From Halovenus salina (lineage in GTDB: Archaea > Halobacteriota > Halobacteria > Halobacteriales > Haloarculaceae), in contig NZ_CP112972.1 of assembly GCF_026410925.1 (NCBI RefSeq), positions 2,232,001-2,296,000 on the forward strand: 64,000 nt of DNA, given 5' to 3'. Shown here piece after piece: positions 63,618 through 64,000 of the stretch (the first letter of the stretch is position 1; the number at the start of each line of letters is the position of its first letter). The position numbers were made by a program, and so were the translations under genes. A model generated the notes under the pieces. It saw only the letters and a program-made list of their open reading frames with translations. It was not told the DNA's origin and did not search any database.

Positions 63618-64000
63618 ATGCCTACAGTAGAATACCTCAACTACGACGTTGTGGACGACAAGGGTTGGGACATGTACAACCCCGATGTCTTCGAGAAAGC
63701 TGCCGAGGAAGGCCTCAGCGACGAGGACTACGGTACGCTTGATGTCAACCAGGGCGAGTACATCCTCGAAGCCGCGGAAGCACAGGGGTACGACTGGCCG
63801 TTCTCGTGTCGTGCCGGTGCGTGTGCAAACTGTGCCGCCATCGTCATCGACGGCGAGATCAACATGGACATGCAGCAGATTCTCTCCGACGAGGAAGTCG
63901 AAGAAAAAAATGTCCGCCTGACCTGTATCGGCTCTGCCGAGACCGACGAGGTAAAAATCGTCTACAACGCGAAACACCTCGACTACCTGCAGAACCGCGT
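63618..64000 (+). CDS. [2Fe-2S] ferredoxin, cut off at the window end
   Basis: Starting at ATG 63618, 127 codons are visible before the window ends; family members have about 129 residues, so almost all is present. It has the halophilic N-terminal insertion ([36 protein letters not shown]). The plant-type cluster ligands are [13 protein letters not shown] (three Cys) plus the distal LTCIGS Cys. It is very acidic, as in Halobacterium ferredoxin, and serves as the electron carrier for 2-oxoacid oxidoreductases. Confidence 0.95.
   Translation, partial: MPTVEYLNYDVVDDKGWDMYNPDVFEKAAEEGLSDEDYGTLDVNQGEYILEAAEAQGYDWPFSCRAGACANCAAIVIDGEINMDMQQILSDEEVEEKNVRLTCIGSAETDEVKIVYNAKHLDYLQNR

Overview
The window is haloarchaeal chromosome. 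Proteins are strongly acidic, coding regions are GC-rich with AT-rich intergenic stretches, and many genes start only 25-35 bases after a TATA-like box (leaderless promoters). It carries genes typical of extremely halophilic archaea: deoxyhypusine synthase, Pth2-type peptidyl-tRNA hydrolase, DpsA, a halophilic [2Fe-2S] ferredoxin, RNB nuclease, UvrB, an ISH3-family transposase and class III pilins. It looks like the Haloarculaceae/Halobacteriaceae part of the group, but I cannot name the genus from sequence alone.

Layout. 1-6655 is a leftward, tightly overlapping operon for an acetamido/uronic nucleotide sugar plus a glycosyltransferase and a DUF354 protein, suggesting S-layer N-glycan or polysaccharide synthesis. 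6656-9205 holds an AT-rich gap, a 48-residue zinc ribbon, an acidic winged-helix protein and a Nudix hydrolase. 9369-19487 is a cell-surface region: a 1006-residue multidomain surface protein, a MacB/LolD-like ABC ATPase with two FtsX-type permeases, a degenerate kinase-like protein and a Ser/Asp-repeat membrane-anchored protein. 19697-27373 is a DUF4129 / DUF58 / MoxR / DUF4350 cluster with small membrane partners, split over three transcription units. 27436-33647 holds housekeeping genes (RNase, UvrB, flavin-dependent oxidoreductase, thioesterase, creatininase-fold enzyme).

A tRNA-Arg(CCG) with a duplicated 3' end lies at 33.8-34.0 kb, followed by FKBP, HAD, CoA-disulfide-reductase-like, deoxyhypusine synthase, PQQ-type dehydrogenase, cation/proton antiporter and MMPL transporter genes. 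Three copies of a 111-bp structured inverted-repeat element (33.6, 36.9 and 43.0 kb) each abut a gene's stop codon. 45.9-48.3 kb is an iron locus: an Fe-type ABC binding lipoprotein, two perfect DtxR/IdeR-like palindromes, an amphi-Trp protein and DpsA. 48.4-52.9 kb has ABC-2 transporter parts, an SppA-like protease and a GIDE-domain membrane protein. 53.1-56.4 kb looks like an acquired island: an A-rich lipoprotein gene and an ISH3 transposase flanked by diverged repeat fragments. 56.5-64.0 kb contains two pilin-like genes (one fused to a LamG-type domain), DUF998, PHP, Upp, IMPACT, ACT-like and Pth2 genes and the start of a ferredoxin gene.

The clearest candidates for something undescribed are the stop-codon-associated 111-bp element family, the pseudokinase next to the surface-protein/FtsX region, the palindromic iron regulon, and the pilin-LamG fusion. 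Functional statements rest on motifs recognised by eye; no database search was possible.
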